This document shows, one piece after another, positions 1 through 9,662 of a stretch of 39,112 bases of DNA (positions are counted from its first letter, which is position 1; each line of letters opens with the position of its first letter). Below the pieces are notes generated by a model, which saw only the letters and a program-made list of their open reading frames with translations, ran no database searches and was not told where the DNA came from. Location: the IMG/VR virus record IMGVR_UViG_3300042887_000364, positions 1 through 39,112 of that record. One strand, written 5' to 3'. A program made the position numbers and the translations under genes. The DNA comes from a virus.

Positions 1-306
1 GTGCTGAATCAACATCGTTAAATGAAGTTAGGTTTAACTTCTTTGTTGTTGTAACTGCTGAACCGTATTCGTTCAGTGTTACTGTAACCTGTGATGGGTT
101 ACCTAGTGCAATGCTTGAAACATCTGATGATTCTGTCAATGTAGATGTAGCCTGAGCCAAATCTGAATAGATTGAGAATACAACTGATGATCCTGGCATT
201 GCCTGTTGCACTGGCTTAACATCTGCAAGTGAACGCATAACAGGAATGGAACGTAGTGCCATTCTTACATACTGATCGTATGCTGCTTGTACGAGGTTGC
301 TGATGC
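1..306. repeat. Left copy of the imperfect terminal overlap
   Basis: Positions 1-306 align without gaps to 38807-39112. Seven positions differ (20, 23, 119, 130, 146, 167, 179) and the last 127 bases are identical. Both copies lie inside the major capsid gene. Six of the seven differences are silent and one changes Thr to Ser. This is what a circular or circularly permuted genome gives when the two contig ends come from two closely related strains; it is not a packaged exact terminal repeat. Confidence 0.95.
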
Positions 307-343
307 TAGACGTGGTGGTAGGGGTACCTGTTGGGATAGCCAT
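1..343 (-). CDS. Major capsid protein, N4-gp56 type: N-terminal piece
   Basis: This is the beginning of the coat-protein gene, cut by the window edge; the rest is at 37971-39112. The true start is the ATG at 343, preceded by AGAAAGG about nine bases upstream. It adds 27 residues (beginning MAIPTGTPTTT) before the MALRSIPVMR that starts the longest frame in the right-hand piece. The segment includes the GSSVVFSIYSDL and LTE..DV patterns typical of the N4-gp56 capsid family (HK97 fold). It follows the scaffold gene with 32 bases between them, the usual scaffold-capsid order. Confidence 0.9.
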   Translation of the reverse strand, partial: MAIPTGTPTTTSSISNLVQAAYDQYVRMALRSIPVMRSLADVKPVQQAMPGSSVVFSIYSDLAQATSTLTESSDVSSIALGNPSQVTVTLNEYGSAVTTTKKLNLTSFNDVDSA

Positions 344-375
344 TTGTGGTCTAGCCTTTCTGTTTTAGGATCGGA

Positions 376-843
376 TTAGAGTCCAGACATCCTAATGACA
401 TCATCCAGTTCTTCTCTGCTATTTGCATTCATAAGTTTCTGCATAATGTTGTCGTTGTGTTCAGGAGAAACTCCTGTTTCGACAGTATTAGTCATACGCT
501 TATATGCAGCAGCATCGGCTGGATTTACATTAGGTGTTGCCTGGGTTTGGTTAGATTCAATTCCGAATACATCGGAGTAATCCTCTAGCCATTTAGATAC
601 AGACTCTTCAGTTGGGTCTATATCCTGTGGGATAAATGCAGCAATTTTGCTGTTTACCCCGCGACTTGCGAGGGCATCTTTGATTGCTCGTTCTCTTTGC
701 GCTTTGTTAAGACTTTCAAACTGTGCTTTTAGTTCAGCCAGTTCCTTGTCTTTTTGCTTAGTAGCCTTACGCAGTTGTTTTACAAGGTCATTGCCTGATG
801 AGTCCGTATCGAAGTCATCATCCTCGTAGTCATAATTGGACAT
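376..843 (-). CDS. Probable capsid scaffolding protein
   Basis: A 155-residue, very acidic and helical protein (from MSNYDYEDDD) lies directly upstream of the major capsid gene. It has an Asp/Glu-rich N-terminus, a charged coiled-coil-like stretch at about residues 20-55 (QLRKATKQKDKELAELKAQ), and a C-terminal helix (NSREELDDVIRMSGL). Size, composition and position fit a phage scaffolding protein that guides procapsid assembly and then leaves. An ATG at 858 would add five residues, but the ATG at 843 has GGAGAAGG just upstream and is preferred. The assignment rests on context and composition, not on a catalytic signature. Confidence 0.75.
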   Translation of the reverse strand: MSNYDYEDDDFDTDSSGNDLVKQLRKATKQKDKELAELKAQFESLNKAQRERAIKDALASRGVNSKIAAFIPQDIDPTEESVSKWLEDYSDVFGIESNQTQATPNVNPADAAAYKRMTNTVETGVSPEHNDNIMQKLMNANSREELDDVIRMSGL

Positions 844-971
844 AGGTCCTTCTCCCATTCTTATTAGATTGACGCAAGCCTCACATTCACCTTGGGGAAA
901 GTGGTGTGGCTCTTGCTACTGGTTTTAGTCTCACTCCAACGGACCAGTCGTCCCATTGGCAGGCTTGTTAT

Positions 972-2396
972 TTAGTAAGCGCCAGCACGTTCCTGGGATA
1001 GCGCTCCTGTTGTTAGACCAGTTTGACCACCGAAGGTAGCCTTTTCTAGTCCAGTAAGTTTTTTGCGTTGCTTCTCTGCTTCTGTTTTTCCAGCAAGTCC
1101 AAAGACTTCTGTCTCTGCAATTGCTTGGCTATATGGATCTTCTCCATAGATAGATGCAAGTTGTGAACCACGTTGTAGTCCACCAGCAATAGTTCCAAAT
1201 CCCTGTTGTGCTTGTTGCTTGGTAATACCAGCAGCACCAAGTTCTTCAGCACGTGCCATACCAGTTCTTAGCCCTGATTGGATTGCAGCGCCACCGATTT
1301 CAGCAGCAGTTACCTTGCGCTTGATTTGTTCGATAGCATTGGTTGGATCTAGTACATAAGCCAAGATATCTCCATTAGAGATACCAGGATAAAATTCTTT
1401 GAGTGCCTTAGAAACTTCTGGGTTAGAGTTAACTACACGATTCTGTGCTGTCTGGATGCGGTCTTCTAGTTCTACTGCAGATACATCTCCTGCTAGGAAC
1501 TTCTCAAATCCGCTTTGGATACCAAGTTCACCCTTTGTATAGTAGGACTCAGGCATACCGTAGCGACGCATTACATCTTGATACTGGTCCTCAGTACCGA
1601 TGTACTCAGCCTCAGATAATGCACGAAGACCCTTAGCCACACGTTGTGCGTTAGCAGCAAAGCGCTTCTTGTAGGCATCTGTTTCACGTAGACGAAGTGT
1701 AAACTCTGATGGAGATACGCCTTCTTCAATCAAAGACTTCAGTGGTGTCACTAGTGCTTCGAGTCCATAGTTCTTAAACTCTGATAGCAATAGGTCATAT
1801 GCTGAACGACGCTCTGCTTTGTTTTGATCTGCAATAAGTTTTGCTTGGGTACCAGTCTCACGAAGGTTTACTTCGTAATCTACAAATGCTTGTTGATCTG
1901 TAAATGTCTGACCATCTGATGCGGTGTAAATCCTTTTACCAGTAACACTATCGGTGCTGGCGGTGCCATCGCCCTCGTCAAATTGAAAACCGTCTCCACC
2001 AGATGCAGCATTTGTTGCTGCAACATTAAAGTTTAATGGACGTATCTTACGGTACTCACCTTTACCACCAGCACCTGTGCGTACAAACTGAACCTTGAAT
2101 CCAGCAGCCTCTTCTTCTGGCGTTAATTCAATAAGATTTCCAAAGTCTTTGTAACCCTGTACTACACGCTTATTAAAGTCAGCATTAGATTCGGTAGGCA
2201 ATTTCTTGAATGTTGCAGGATCATCTTTGCCTGCTTCAATTTCTTCATCATTCAAACCAAGAGTTTCTGCAGCATCTTTAAGTGCTTGGTCAATCTCTTC
2301 TTTGGTTGCTTTTTTAGGTGCATCTGCACGAACTCGGCGCTGGGTAGCGCCTTCACCATCATCTAGTTGCATTAAGTCTGGATTAAAGTTAAACAT
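972..2396 (-). CDS. Large virion-associated protein of unknown function (474 aa)
   Basis: I do not recognise a named family. The 474-residue protein is charged at the N-terminus (DDGEGATQRRVRADAPKK) and mostly helical. The last third is rich in Gly, Ala and Gln (GMARAEELGAAGITKQQAQQ). It sits between a block of larger unknown proteins and the scaffold-capsid pair, and starts two bases after the preceding stop. In short-tailed phages this interval often encodes internal or ejection proteins, so an internal virion role is a reasonable inference. No membrane segment or enzymatic motif is visible. Confidence 0.6.
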   Translation of the reverse strand: MFNFNPDLMQLDDGEGATQRRVRADAPKKATKEEIDQALKDAAETLGLNDEEIEAGKDDPATFKKLPTESNADFNKRVVQGYKDFGNLIELTPEEEAAGFKVQFVRTGAGGKGEYRKIRPLNFNVAATNAASGGDGFQFDEGDGTASTDSVTGKRIYTASDGQTFTDQQAFVDYEVNLRETGTQAKLIADQNKAERRSAYDLLLSEFKNYGLEALVTPLKSLIEEGVSPSEFTLRLRETDAYKKRFAANAQRVAKGLRALSEAEYIGTEDQYQDVMRRYGMPESYYTKGELGIQSGFEKFLAGDVSAVELEDRIQTAQNRVVNSNPEVSKALKEFYPGISNGDILAYVLDPTNAIEQIKRKVTAAEIGGAAIQSGLRTGMARAEELGAAGITKQQAQQGFGTIAGGLQRGSQLASIYGEDPYSQAIAETEVFGLAGKTEAEKQRKKLTGLEKATFGGQTGLTTGALSQERAGAY

Positions 2397-2398
2397 TA

Positions 2399-4072
2399 TT
2401 ACCCCTGGAATCCGAAGTCACGTAGGACTTTAAGTACTGAATCTGATGCTTCTTGACGAGCATTGTCTGTGTACTGCCAACGTGCATCCTTGCGAAGCGT
2501 ACGCTGGAAATCATAGATAGACATTTCCTTTTCTGGTCCAATTGCAGAACGCAATGTTGCATCATTAAGGTTAATGGAATCAGGTGCTACTTCTAGCACA
2601 GATGCCATAACATTTCGGTATGGTGCGTAGATGTTTGCTAGATCAAGGCCCTGGTCTAATAGGTTTGCTACCTTGTCTGGTAGACCTAACTTAGCCTGGC
2701 TTCTAATAACATTCTGGAATGTTCCTACTGACTCACCTACAGCAAGACGTTGCAACCAAGTGTTTATCTGATCCTTGAATGTAGTATCCAAATCAAATCC
2801 ATTAGCACGTGCTGTTGCACGTAGCGATGTTAGATCTGCTCCAACTGCACCACCTAGTGTTGAGCCAGGCTTATAGGAGATAAGTGCTGCCAATTCACGA
2901 TTGATTATGTTTGGATCTTTGTCATTGGCTGAGTCATACATACGCTTGACAAAAGCATCGAGTCGTGTTGGATCCATAGTTCCAGTAAGACCTGATGCAG
3001 TTGCTTCAATAAATGCCTTAGCAGATGCAAGACCACGAGCATAAGAAGATGTAGTCTTTAACTGACCAATCTTTGCAAGAATCTCGTCTTTCTTTTGCTG
3101 TGTATCAGCAAGTTCTAACTGCTGGTTATACTTATCAAGAGTTTCTGTATATTGTCTACGTTCTGCATCGCGCTTTGCGTATGTAGTAGCATTGCGAATA
3201 GCCCAGTCAGATGCTGCTACACGACGAATAAATTCGTCAGGTTCCATATCATCTTCAGAAGTGGCTGGATCCTTAACGGCTTCAATAAGAAGTTTCTTAA
3301 GTTCATCATCATATAAGAAGATAGAATCTACGTTGCCGTACTTAGACCTAGCAAGAGCATAGATAGCATTGATATCTTCAGCACCAGTAGCAGTCTTAGT
3401 ACCAGTTGGAGTCTTAGGGGCGGTTGCTATACCAGCATTACGCTGAGCATAGTCTGATGCAACAACGCCTTCCTTAGAAACAGCGCCAAGTTTTTTAGTC
3501 CTTGCTGCCTCTTTCTTGGCTAGTGCAACTGCATCTCCAGTGCTAGGAATATCTTCCACAACAACTTTTGGTTTTGTTTCTCTTTTAACTGCTCCTGCTT
3601 TAGATGCAGTAGTTTCAGCAACAGTAGTACCAGTAGTCATCTGTACATTACCCATTGGTCCAGGCTTTGCTGCTGCTGCTGCAGGCTTTACCTTGATATC
3701 AGGAAATGCTTCCTCAACCTTTGGCGCAATGGCATTAAAACTATCGGTCAAATCTTTTTGATCGGACTTTAGTTGGGTTGTGTCTTCTCCGCGAGCCTCA
3801 GCCTTAGCAATTGCTATCTGCTTTTCTCTTATTTTGGTTTGAAGATTGTTGTAATCTTTTGCTGTCTTTTCTAACTTCTGTAACTTAGCAAGTTCTTTGA
3901 AGTCTTTTTCAGCATCAGCGGTAAGTTGATTGATCTCTTGATTTGCTAACTTAACTTCAGCATCGGTTGCAAAAGGCTTCTTCTTCTTTGCCTCAAGTTC
4001 TTTAATTCTTTTTACTTTATTGCTGTATTGGTCGCTGACTGCTTTTAATCTAGCGGTGACTGGATTAGCCAT
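2399..4072 (-). CDS. Large coiled-coil structural protein of unknown function (557 aa)
   Basis: The first 130 residues are strongly heptad-like and Lys/Glu-rich (YSNKVKRIKELEAKKKK), predicting a long coiled coil. A low-complexity Ala/Thr/Lys linker covers about residues 130-225, and a helical C-terminal domain follows. The stop and start overlap by one base with the 251-aa gene upstream, so translation is probably coupled. No family is recognised. The coiled coil, late-operon position and co-expression with portal and capsid suggest an internal virion or ejection protein. Confidence 0.6.
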   Translation of the reverse strand: MANPVTARLKAVSDQYSNKVKRIKELEAKKKKPFATDAEVKLANQEINQLTADAEKDFKELAKLQKLEKTAKDYNNLQTKIREKQIAIAKAEARGEDTTQLKSDQKDLTDSFNAIAPKVEEAFPDIKVKPAAAAAKPGPMGNVQMTTGTTVAETTASKAGAVKRETKPKVVVEDIPSTGDAVALAKKEAARTKKLGAVSKEGVVASDYAQRNAGIATAPKTPTGTKTATGAEDINAIYALARSKYGNVDSIFLYDDELKKLLIEAVKDPATSEDDMEPDEFIRRVAASDWAIRNATTYAKRDAERRQYTETLDKYNQQLELADTQQKKDEILAKIGQLKTTSSYARGLASAKAFIEATASGLTGTMDPTRLDAFVKRMYDSANDKDPNIINRELAALISYKPGSTLGGAVGADLTSLRATARANGFDLDTTFKDQINTWLQRLAVGESVGTFQNVIRSQAKLGLPDKVANLLDQGLDLANIYAPYRNVMASVLEVAPDSINLNDATLRSAIGPEKEMSIYDFQRTLRKDARWQYTDNARQEASDSVLKVLRDFGFQG

Positions 4073-4827
4073 TAGCCCCTCCCAATAAACTTGTTGAATG
4101 CTTCATAGAATCCCATTACGCTGCTTGCCTTAGCAGGATCACCCTTAGATACTTCTTCGATAAGGTATGCCTCTGGATTAAACGCAGCCTCAGTTACAAT
4201 CTGGCGCTGTACTCCACCGCCCATATCCTTGTACTCTGTTTGTCCAAGGTTCTTTGGGTTGGCTAATTGCTTCTCAATGTTCTTTGTATACTTAGCAATC
4301 TGCGCTTGAGACGCACCGCTTCCTGTTAGATCACGGAACACCTTGTCAATAGTTGCTTCGATAGTGTCAGGGCTGAACTTGCGCTGTTGCTGGATTACAT
4401 TGAATCCACCATCGCCACCGCCACCATCACCTGTTGTTTGATTAGAAAGAAATGTTTCAAGGTTATCCACAGGTGTAGTCTGCTGTGCTGCACCAGGAAG
4501 ACGTGTGAACTTGTCGCGTGTGTAAGCATTAAGATCTTCATAAGCATTGAAGTATGCTTCTTGCAGTTTAAGAGTTGGCTTGCCAGTAACATCACCACGG
4601 TAATATCCAGCAGCCTTTAATTTCTGTGCCAAAGACTTGCGGTAGTCAGGAGTAAATCCTTCAAAATCTGCAAGCAATTGATTTGGATTTGCAAATGTTG
4701 GCTCAGATACAACGACATCTACAAGGGTAGAACCTTGGTATTGCTTAGTCTTTGTTGTTGTGCCACCTGTGATAATGGATGTTGCTGGTACCTTCTTTGG
4801 GTCAAAAGGTATAAACGTCTCTGCCAT
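4072..4827 (-). CDS. Unknown structural-module protein (251 aa)
   Basis: A 251-residue soluble protein. The segment PDYRKSLAQKLKAAGYYRG (about residues 59-77) resembles peptidoglycan-binding or virion-associated helical repeats, but the match is too short to name a domain. A Gly-rich hinge (GDGGGGDGG, about residues 133-141) separates two parts. The gene overlaps its neighbours by one base on each side, showing tight coupling with the 1611-aa and 557-aa genes. I infer that these three form one assembly group, possibly ejected proteins. Confidence 0.55.
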   Translation of the reverse strand: MAETFIPFDPKKVPATSIITGGTTTKTKQYQGSTLVDVVVSEPTFANPNQLLADFEGFTPDYRKSLAQKLKAAGYYRGDVTGKPTLKLQEAYFNAYEDLNAYTRDKFTRLPGAAQQTTPVDNLETFLSNQTTGDGGGGDGGFNVIQQQRKFSPDTIEATIDKVFRDLTGSGASQAQIAKYTKNIEKQLANPKNLGQTEYKDMGGGVQRQIVTEAAFNPEAYLIEEVSKGDPAKASSVMGFYEAFNKFIGRG

Positions 4828-7800
4828 TATTCACCAATCAATCTGCTAAATAGAACGCTGTATGTGGATACTGCACTAGGATCTCCTGCTGCAATCTCCT
4901 GCAAACGTAGTCTTAATGATTCTTTGTAGGACTTGCGGATTCTAATATCGCGGTCTGAACTTGAGTTGTACTGAGTAGTAGTAAGTATCTCGTACTCATC
5001 GTACTCACGTACCATCTCACGCAAACGGCTGATAGTAGGACCTGTAAGGTTTGGTTCTTTAATCATCTCACGTAAATCAGAAAATGCTGCGTCACGCTTG
5101 ATGGTGTTTTCTGCTGCACTAGCAAACTCCATACGAAGTAATGGACGTGCTGCTAGAAATTCCTTTGACCACATCTGCCAGTTGTCATTGATAATGGTAC
5201 GTTCACGATCTGTAAAGGCACCAGTTAATGCCTCATCGCGTGTAGCCTTTTGTGAGTAATAGAGTTGCTCATCCTTGGCTACTGATACTTCCTTGAGGTA
5301 ATCACCGATCAACTTCTTCTGGCGATAGCCTTCATTCATCAATGTCTGGTAGGCATCGTAGGTAAACTCACCAGTATTTGGAATCAAGAATGCTGAACCC
5401 TGTGGATATCTTTTAACCAAAGCACGGTTATCTTCTACCCACTTTGATGCTGAGTTGCTGGACTGGAAGTATGGTAATACCTGTGGATCTGACTCATTAA
5501 CAGTAAATGGAATCTGATTAGGGAAGTACTTCACCCAATCTGCCATAGCCTCACCATATGGATCCTCAGATCCCTGCTCAGCGTACTTGTTAATTAACTT
5601 GTTCCAGGTCTGCTTGAAGTTAACACTTCCATTATCCCGTGCCCACTCAGCCATATCTGACTTTAAGGTTACAGATGGGCTTGCTGGAGCAAAGAATCCT
5701 GCAACGAAACGAATACCAAGAATACTTTGGACTGTTGCTTCTAGTGCTTCTTGATATGTCTTCATCTCACCTGGAGATGCGTCAGCACCTGGTGTCTTAC
5801 CTGCTGCTTCTAGGTATGTAACAGCCTTACGGAATGCTGATGCATACTGAGACTCACGTTCATCCTTGTTCATAGCAGCAAGTAATCTATTAACGTGTGC
5901 TGGTAGCAATGCGTTAATAAACGGCTGATCTTGTCCAATAGGACCTAGAGTTGCACGTTCTGCTGTACCTAGTTCCTTGCCAATACGAGCAACGATTGCG
6001 TTCTCTGACTTGGCAAGGCTTGGTACTAGAGAATAGATAGTGTTTAGCGGTAATGCTGCTAACGGACCAGAGAATGTTGGCATCCAAGACTCAGGATCAA
6101 AGGATGGTGTAAGCATCTTTAACTTTGCACTGAACTCTAGTGGTAGTGGTGCTACGAACTTGTCTCCAAGACCGAATACATCTAGTGCTTTCTTCATTGC
6201 GCCGTACACTGGAGCCAATCCAGGGTAAACAAAGTACGCTTCTCCCTGGTCATCCTTCTGTACAAACCCAGAATGGCTTACGCCTTCATAAGTTAGTGCT
6301 GCTTTCTGTATAGCCTCTGGGTTATACTTAGCAGTGCGGTACAAACGACGATAGAAGTCCTCAGTTGCACGGTAGAAACGAGCAAAGTTACGTGCAGACC
6401 ACGCTAATTGTGTGCGAAGTGCAGGGTTATCCACAAATGCAAGCGTAGATTCCAGTGCAAGTTCCTCAGATATGCGTACAACCTGTGATTTTGCTGCATC
6501 TGTTGCAGCCTCACGTGCTACTGGGTCTGTAATTCCCTTGGTGTACTGCTTAATCAAGTCTTCTGCGTAGCCACCAGGTGCATTAAGGTCATCGTAGTAG
6601 CGAACTGCTGCGTTAATTACCAATGGTTCACGTGAGAAACGTGCGTTTGACTCACCTAACCAGGTCCATCCACGCTTAGATAGGTCAGTAAGGATGTTCT
6701 TGCTTTCCATTACTGGCATAAATGCAGGTCCTGCTACAGATGCTGGAAAATCTTCAATGTTTGTTGGTAGGTCTTCTAGGTTAAAATCCTCTAAATCAAT
6801 GAATGCTTTACCATCTGCATCTACTTTACGGATCTTACCTAGTAATTCCATATTGATAGACTTGCCATCTTGACGACTAAAGAGATTTCTTAGGTCATCA
6901 TAGATTGCTGCAGCGTGTTGCTGTGGTGTGTAGCCTTCTTTTGTATATCGCATAAAGGTTGTCAGTTGATCGCCAAATGACCCGATATATGGTGCTAGTT
7001 CGTTAACAAAATCTTCTTGTGTAATCTTATCGTCAAACAGTTGGATAGCACGCTCACCGAGATCATCAGTTCCGCGAATAATAATGTTCCAACCCCAGGC
7101 AAGTTTACCCTGGTCATCAATAAGAGACTTCTGTGTAAAGCCACTGCCACCGATTGGACGCATTGCCTTGTCATTAAATGTAAGTGCAACAGTCTTTCCA
7201 TTACGATCTGCAGTTGCTATCGCACGTGATGATGCGTTAAGCCCACTGATTGCGTTAGATGCGCCTTCGCCTGCTCCACGTAGTAGAGCATCTAGGTTGC
7301 CGTACTTAACAAAGTCTTTGATATGGCTTGGTAGTTTTTCCAAGATATCTACGTTAGCAGCGTCATTGATTTTAGAACTTAGCAAAGCCTCTGCCATAAT
7401 AATACGGCGCTGTTGCAATCTTTGCTGTGAAGTTAAACCACGATATGAAGCAACATCTTCGTTCTTGAGGATTCCTTGCTTAATCAATTGCTTGATTGCT
7501 TCGACTTCACCATCAACTGCAGCAAGGCGAGTCTTGAAGTACTCTTGATCCTTGCGCTTAACAACACGGTTAATCATACCTAGGTCTTGTCCAGAACCTA
7601 AGCGAATCTTAGTTGCTGTACGACGTGAACGAGCAGTCTTGAGAATTGATTGACCATTGAGAATACCCATTGTGTAATCTTCAATAGCATTACGTACTGG
7701 GAAACGTGGACCTGCGATAGTTCCAAATGTCCAAGCATCTACTATACGTTCAGCACCTTCTTTGTATTGCATACCTAATACACGGCTGAGCCAAGATTCA

Positions 7801-9662
7801 CGTCCTGCAAAGCGCTGCATATCGCGTAGACCAATAACACGAGAAACATTCGATGTCTGTGCAAAGTACAATGCGCTATCAATGCCATCAACTTCTGATG
7901 GAATAGAACCATCTGCGCTACGTGCTGAGTAGGTAGCACCTGTAAAAATTTCATCTGAGATAGCCCTGAGTAACTTACGTCCACCCTCAGTCTTATCTAA
8001 TCCGATAAGGTTTCCAACTGTTGCCTGGATACCCTTCATCATTAACTTGCGTTGACCCACATCAGATGATGCGTAGATCTCAGTAAACGCTTTAGCGTGG
8101 TATGAACCTAGCGCTTGACGTGAGTAACGGAAAAAATCTTGTGGCGCTGTTTTTGATGTATGGTCAAATGCTTCATCATCCACCAATGAAGCAATAGGTG
8201 TGAACTTGGCCTTGATACGATCAAGACGATCAGCAAAATACTCTGGAGTAAATCGCTTAATGTTCTGACGGCCTTCGATAATCTTGCCTGCAAACGCTGT
8301 GCCTGCTTCTACTGGAGATAGTGTTTCACTACCTACAATAGCCTGAAGCAATGCTGAGTCGTCCGTCATTTCCATTGTCTGGATAAGAGCGCGAGAGTCT
8401 TTATCAATATCAAATATACGTCGTCCTGTAGTTAACGCAAGTACTCGCGCCTTGCGTGCAGGAGACATACGTGGTGCTAACTTGATACGTGCACCAGCCT
8501 GACCGTAGAGCATAGGCTCAACCTTTGAGGCATCTGATAGGAAAGCCTTAGCAGTATCTAGGTCCCACTTGCTACCAAACTCTTTGTCGCCAAAAGACTT
8601 GAAAGAAACAATAAAGTCATCGCTTAGTTCTGGTGCAAGATCGTTAAGTGCAGTACGTGCTGCAACAATATCCTCAGTTACTCCTGAGTTCTTTGCAGCA
8701 ACATACTTTGTAAAACGATCTGTGTAATCTGTCCATAGGTTCTGTACATTCTTTGTACCGAAGATGTCTGTAGTATCAAAATACTTAGATACCTTCTCAG
8801 CACTACCAAGTTTTGCAGTTGCTGCATACTTGCCAGTAATTTTAAGAGCCTGTGATCCACCAAGGTAAACCTTACGTGCCTTGCCTAGAGCAAGTGTTGG
8901 ATCCATAAAGATTCGATAGGTTGCATCTGTTGCACCTGAAATCCAAGAGTAGAGCATTCCATCACCCTCAAGATCACGAGGTAAGAATAGGTTTGCTAAC
9001 TGACGACCTGGAGAATACTTAGCAGCGTTTACTTCTGCTACTGCATCACGAAGTAGCGGATCAATAATCTCGCGTGTTTCGCTCTGCTGTGCTTGTGCAG
9101 CAATACGCTTTTCTTCTTCGTTCTGTGCTTCTGCAAAAATAATAGCAGGATCAACACCTGCTGAAATACGCTTGGCTACGTTTACACGTGCTGCGCCATA
9201 GCGAGACACTGCAGTGTTAATGCGGTCTTGGATAAATACGTTCTCACCGTCACGACCTGCTTTGCCCCAGGCATCACCAAAGTTAATGTTTTCATTTGCA
9301 GCAATTGCACCAGTACGGTAGACGCGAGTCATAGTATCGGATGCGTAATCGAGTGCATCAAACAAAGTCTTTGCTGCTACCTTAAAAGGAGTAAAGGCGT
9401 AGTGAGCACCAGTTTCTAACCAAGAACGGTTAGGCTCATCTGAGTCTGGCTTGTTAGTACCAGTCAGTGCTACTAGCGACTGCTTCTTGTTGTTAGGTAA
9501 CTTGTTAAACTCATCGTAGGCATACTGCTTAGGTAAATCCGATAAGCGCTGGTGTGTAGATAGCGCTGATGCAAGACCATCAATCTGACGAGTCTGTGAC
9601 GGATTAAGACCTGCACGAAATGCAGCCTGCGATAAGTTAGAGTTCTTTGGCGTTTCTGCCAT
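4827..9662 (-). CDS. Giant virion protein (1611 aa), putative internal/ejection protein
   Basis: This single frame takes up one eighth of the genome. The translation is largely helical and charged, with no signal peptide. I see no Walker motif, no polymerase signature and no lysozyme motif. A notable region at about residues 1130-1180 is aromatic- and Arg-rich (WSARNFARFYRATEDFYRRL). It lies four genes downstream of the portal, where N4-, T7- and P22-like phages keep internal core or ejection proteins, which is the basis for the call. It overlaps the genes on both sides by one base. A carried virion enzyme, as in N4, cannot be excluded by eye. Confidence 0.6.
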   Translation of the reverse strand: MAETPKNSNLSQAAFRAGLNPSQTRQIDGLASALSTHQRLSDLPKQYAYDEFNKLPNNKKQSLVALTGTNKPDSDEPNRSWLETGAHYAFTPFKVAAKTLFDALDYASDTMTRVYRTGAIAANENINFGDAWGKAGRDGENVFIQDRINTAVSRYGAARVNVAKRISAGVDPAIIFAEAQNEEEKRIAAQAQQSETREIIDPLLRDAVAEVNAAKYSPGRQLANLFLPRDLEGDGMLYSWISGATDATYRIFMDPTLALGKARKVYLGGSQALKITGKYAATAKLGSAEKVSKYFDTTDIFGTKNVQNLWTDYTDRFTKYVAAKNSGVTEDIVAARTALNDLAPELSDDFIVSFKSFGDKEFGSKWDLDTAKAFLSDASKVEPMLYGQAGARIKLAPRMSPARKARVLALTTGRRIFDIDKDSRALIQTMEMTDDSALLQAIVGSETLSPVEAGTAFAGKIIEGRQNIKRFTPEYFADRLDRIKAKFTPIASLVDDEAFDHTSKTAPQDFFRYSRQALGSYHAKAFTEIYASSDVGQRKLMMKGIQATVGNLIGLDKTEGGRKLLRAISDEIFTGATYSARSADGSIPSEVDGIDSALYFAQTSNVSRVIGLRDMQRFAGRESWLSRVLGMQYKEGAERIVDAWTFGTIAGPRFPVRNAIEDYTMGILNGQSILKTARSRRTATKIRLGSGQDLGMINRVVKRKDQEYFKTRLAAVDGEVEAIKQLIKQGILKNEDVASYRGLTSQQRLQQRRIIMAEALLSSKINDAANVDILEKLPSHIKDFVKYGNLDALLRGAGEGASNAISGLNASSRAIATADRNGKTVALTFNDKAMRPIGGSGFTQKSLIDDQGKLAWGWNIIIRGTDDLGERAIQLFDDKITQEDFVNELAPYIGSFGDQLTTFMRYTKEGYTPQQHAAAIYDDLRNLFSRQDGKSINMELLGKIRKVDADGKAFIDLEDFNLEDLPTNIEDFPASVAGPAFMPVMESKNILTDLSKRGWTWLGESNARFSREPLVINAAVRYYDDLNAPGGYAEDLIKQYTKGITDPVAREAATDAAKSQVVRISEELALESTLAFVDNPALRTQLAWSARNFARFYRATEDFYRRLYRTAKYNPEAIQKAALTYEGVSHSGFVQKDDQGEAYFVYPGLAPVYGAMKKALDVFGLGDKFVAPLPLEFSAKLKMLTPSFDPESWMPTFSGPLAALPLNTIYSLVPSLAKSENAIVARIGKELGTAERATLGPIGQDQPFINALLPAHVNRLLAAMNKDERESQYASAFRKAVTYLEAAGKTPGADASPGEMKTYQEALEATVQSILGIRFVAGFFAPASPSVTLKSDMAEWARDNGSVNFKQTWNKLINKYAEQGSEDPYGEAMADWVKYFPNQIPFTVNESDPQVLPYFQSSNSASKWVEDNRALVKRYPQGSAFLIPNTGEFTYDAYQTLMNEGYRQKKLIGDYLKEVSVAKDEQLYYSQKATRDEALTGAFTDRERTIINDNWQMWSKEFLAARPLLRMEFASAAENTIKRDAAFSDLREMIKEPNLTGPTISRLREMVREYDEYEILTTTQYNSSSDRDIRIRKSYKESLRLRLQEIAAGDPSAVSTYSVLFSRLIGE

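Noticed and set aside
864-956. 30-aa minus-strand frame between the 474-aa gene and the scaffold
   Set aside because: It has no ribosome-binding site and an unremarkable sequence; the 128-base gap shows no clear promoter either.
7084-7548. 154-aa plus-strand frame
   Set aside because: It lies entirely inside the 1611-aa gene on the other strand, has no ribosome-binding site and has an atypical composition.
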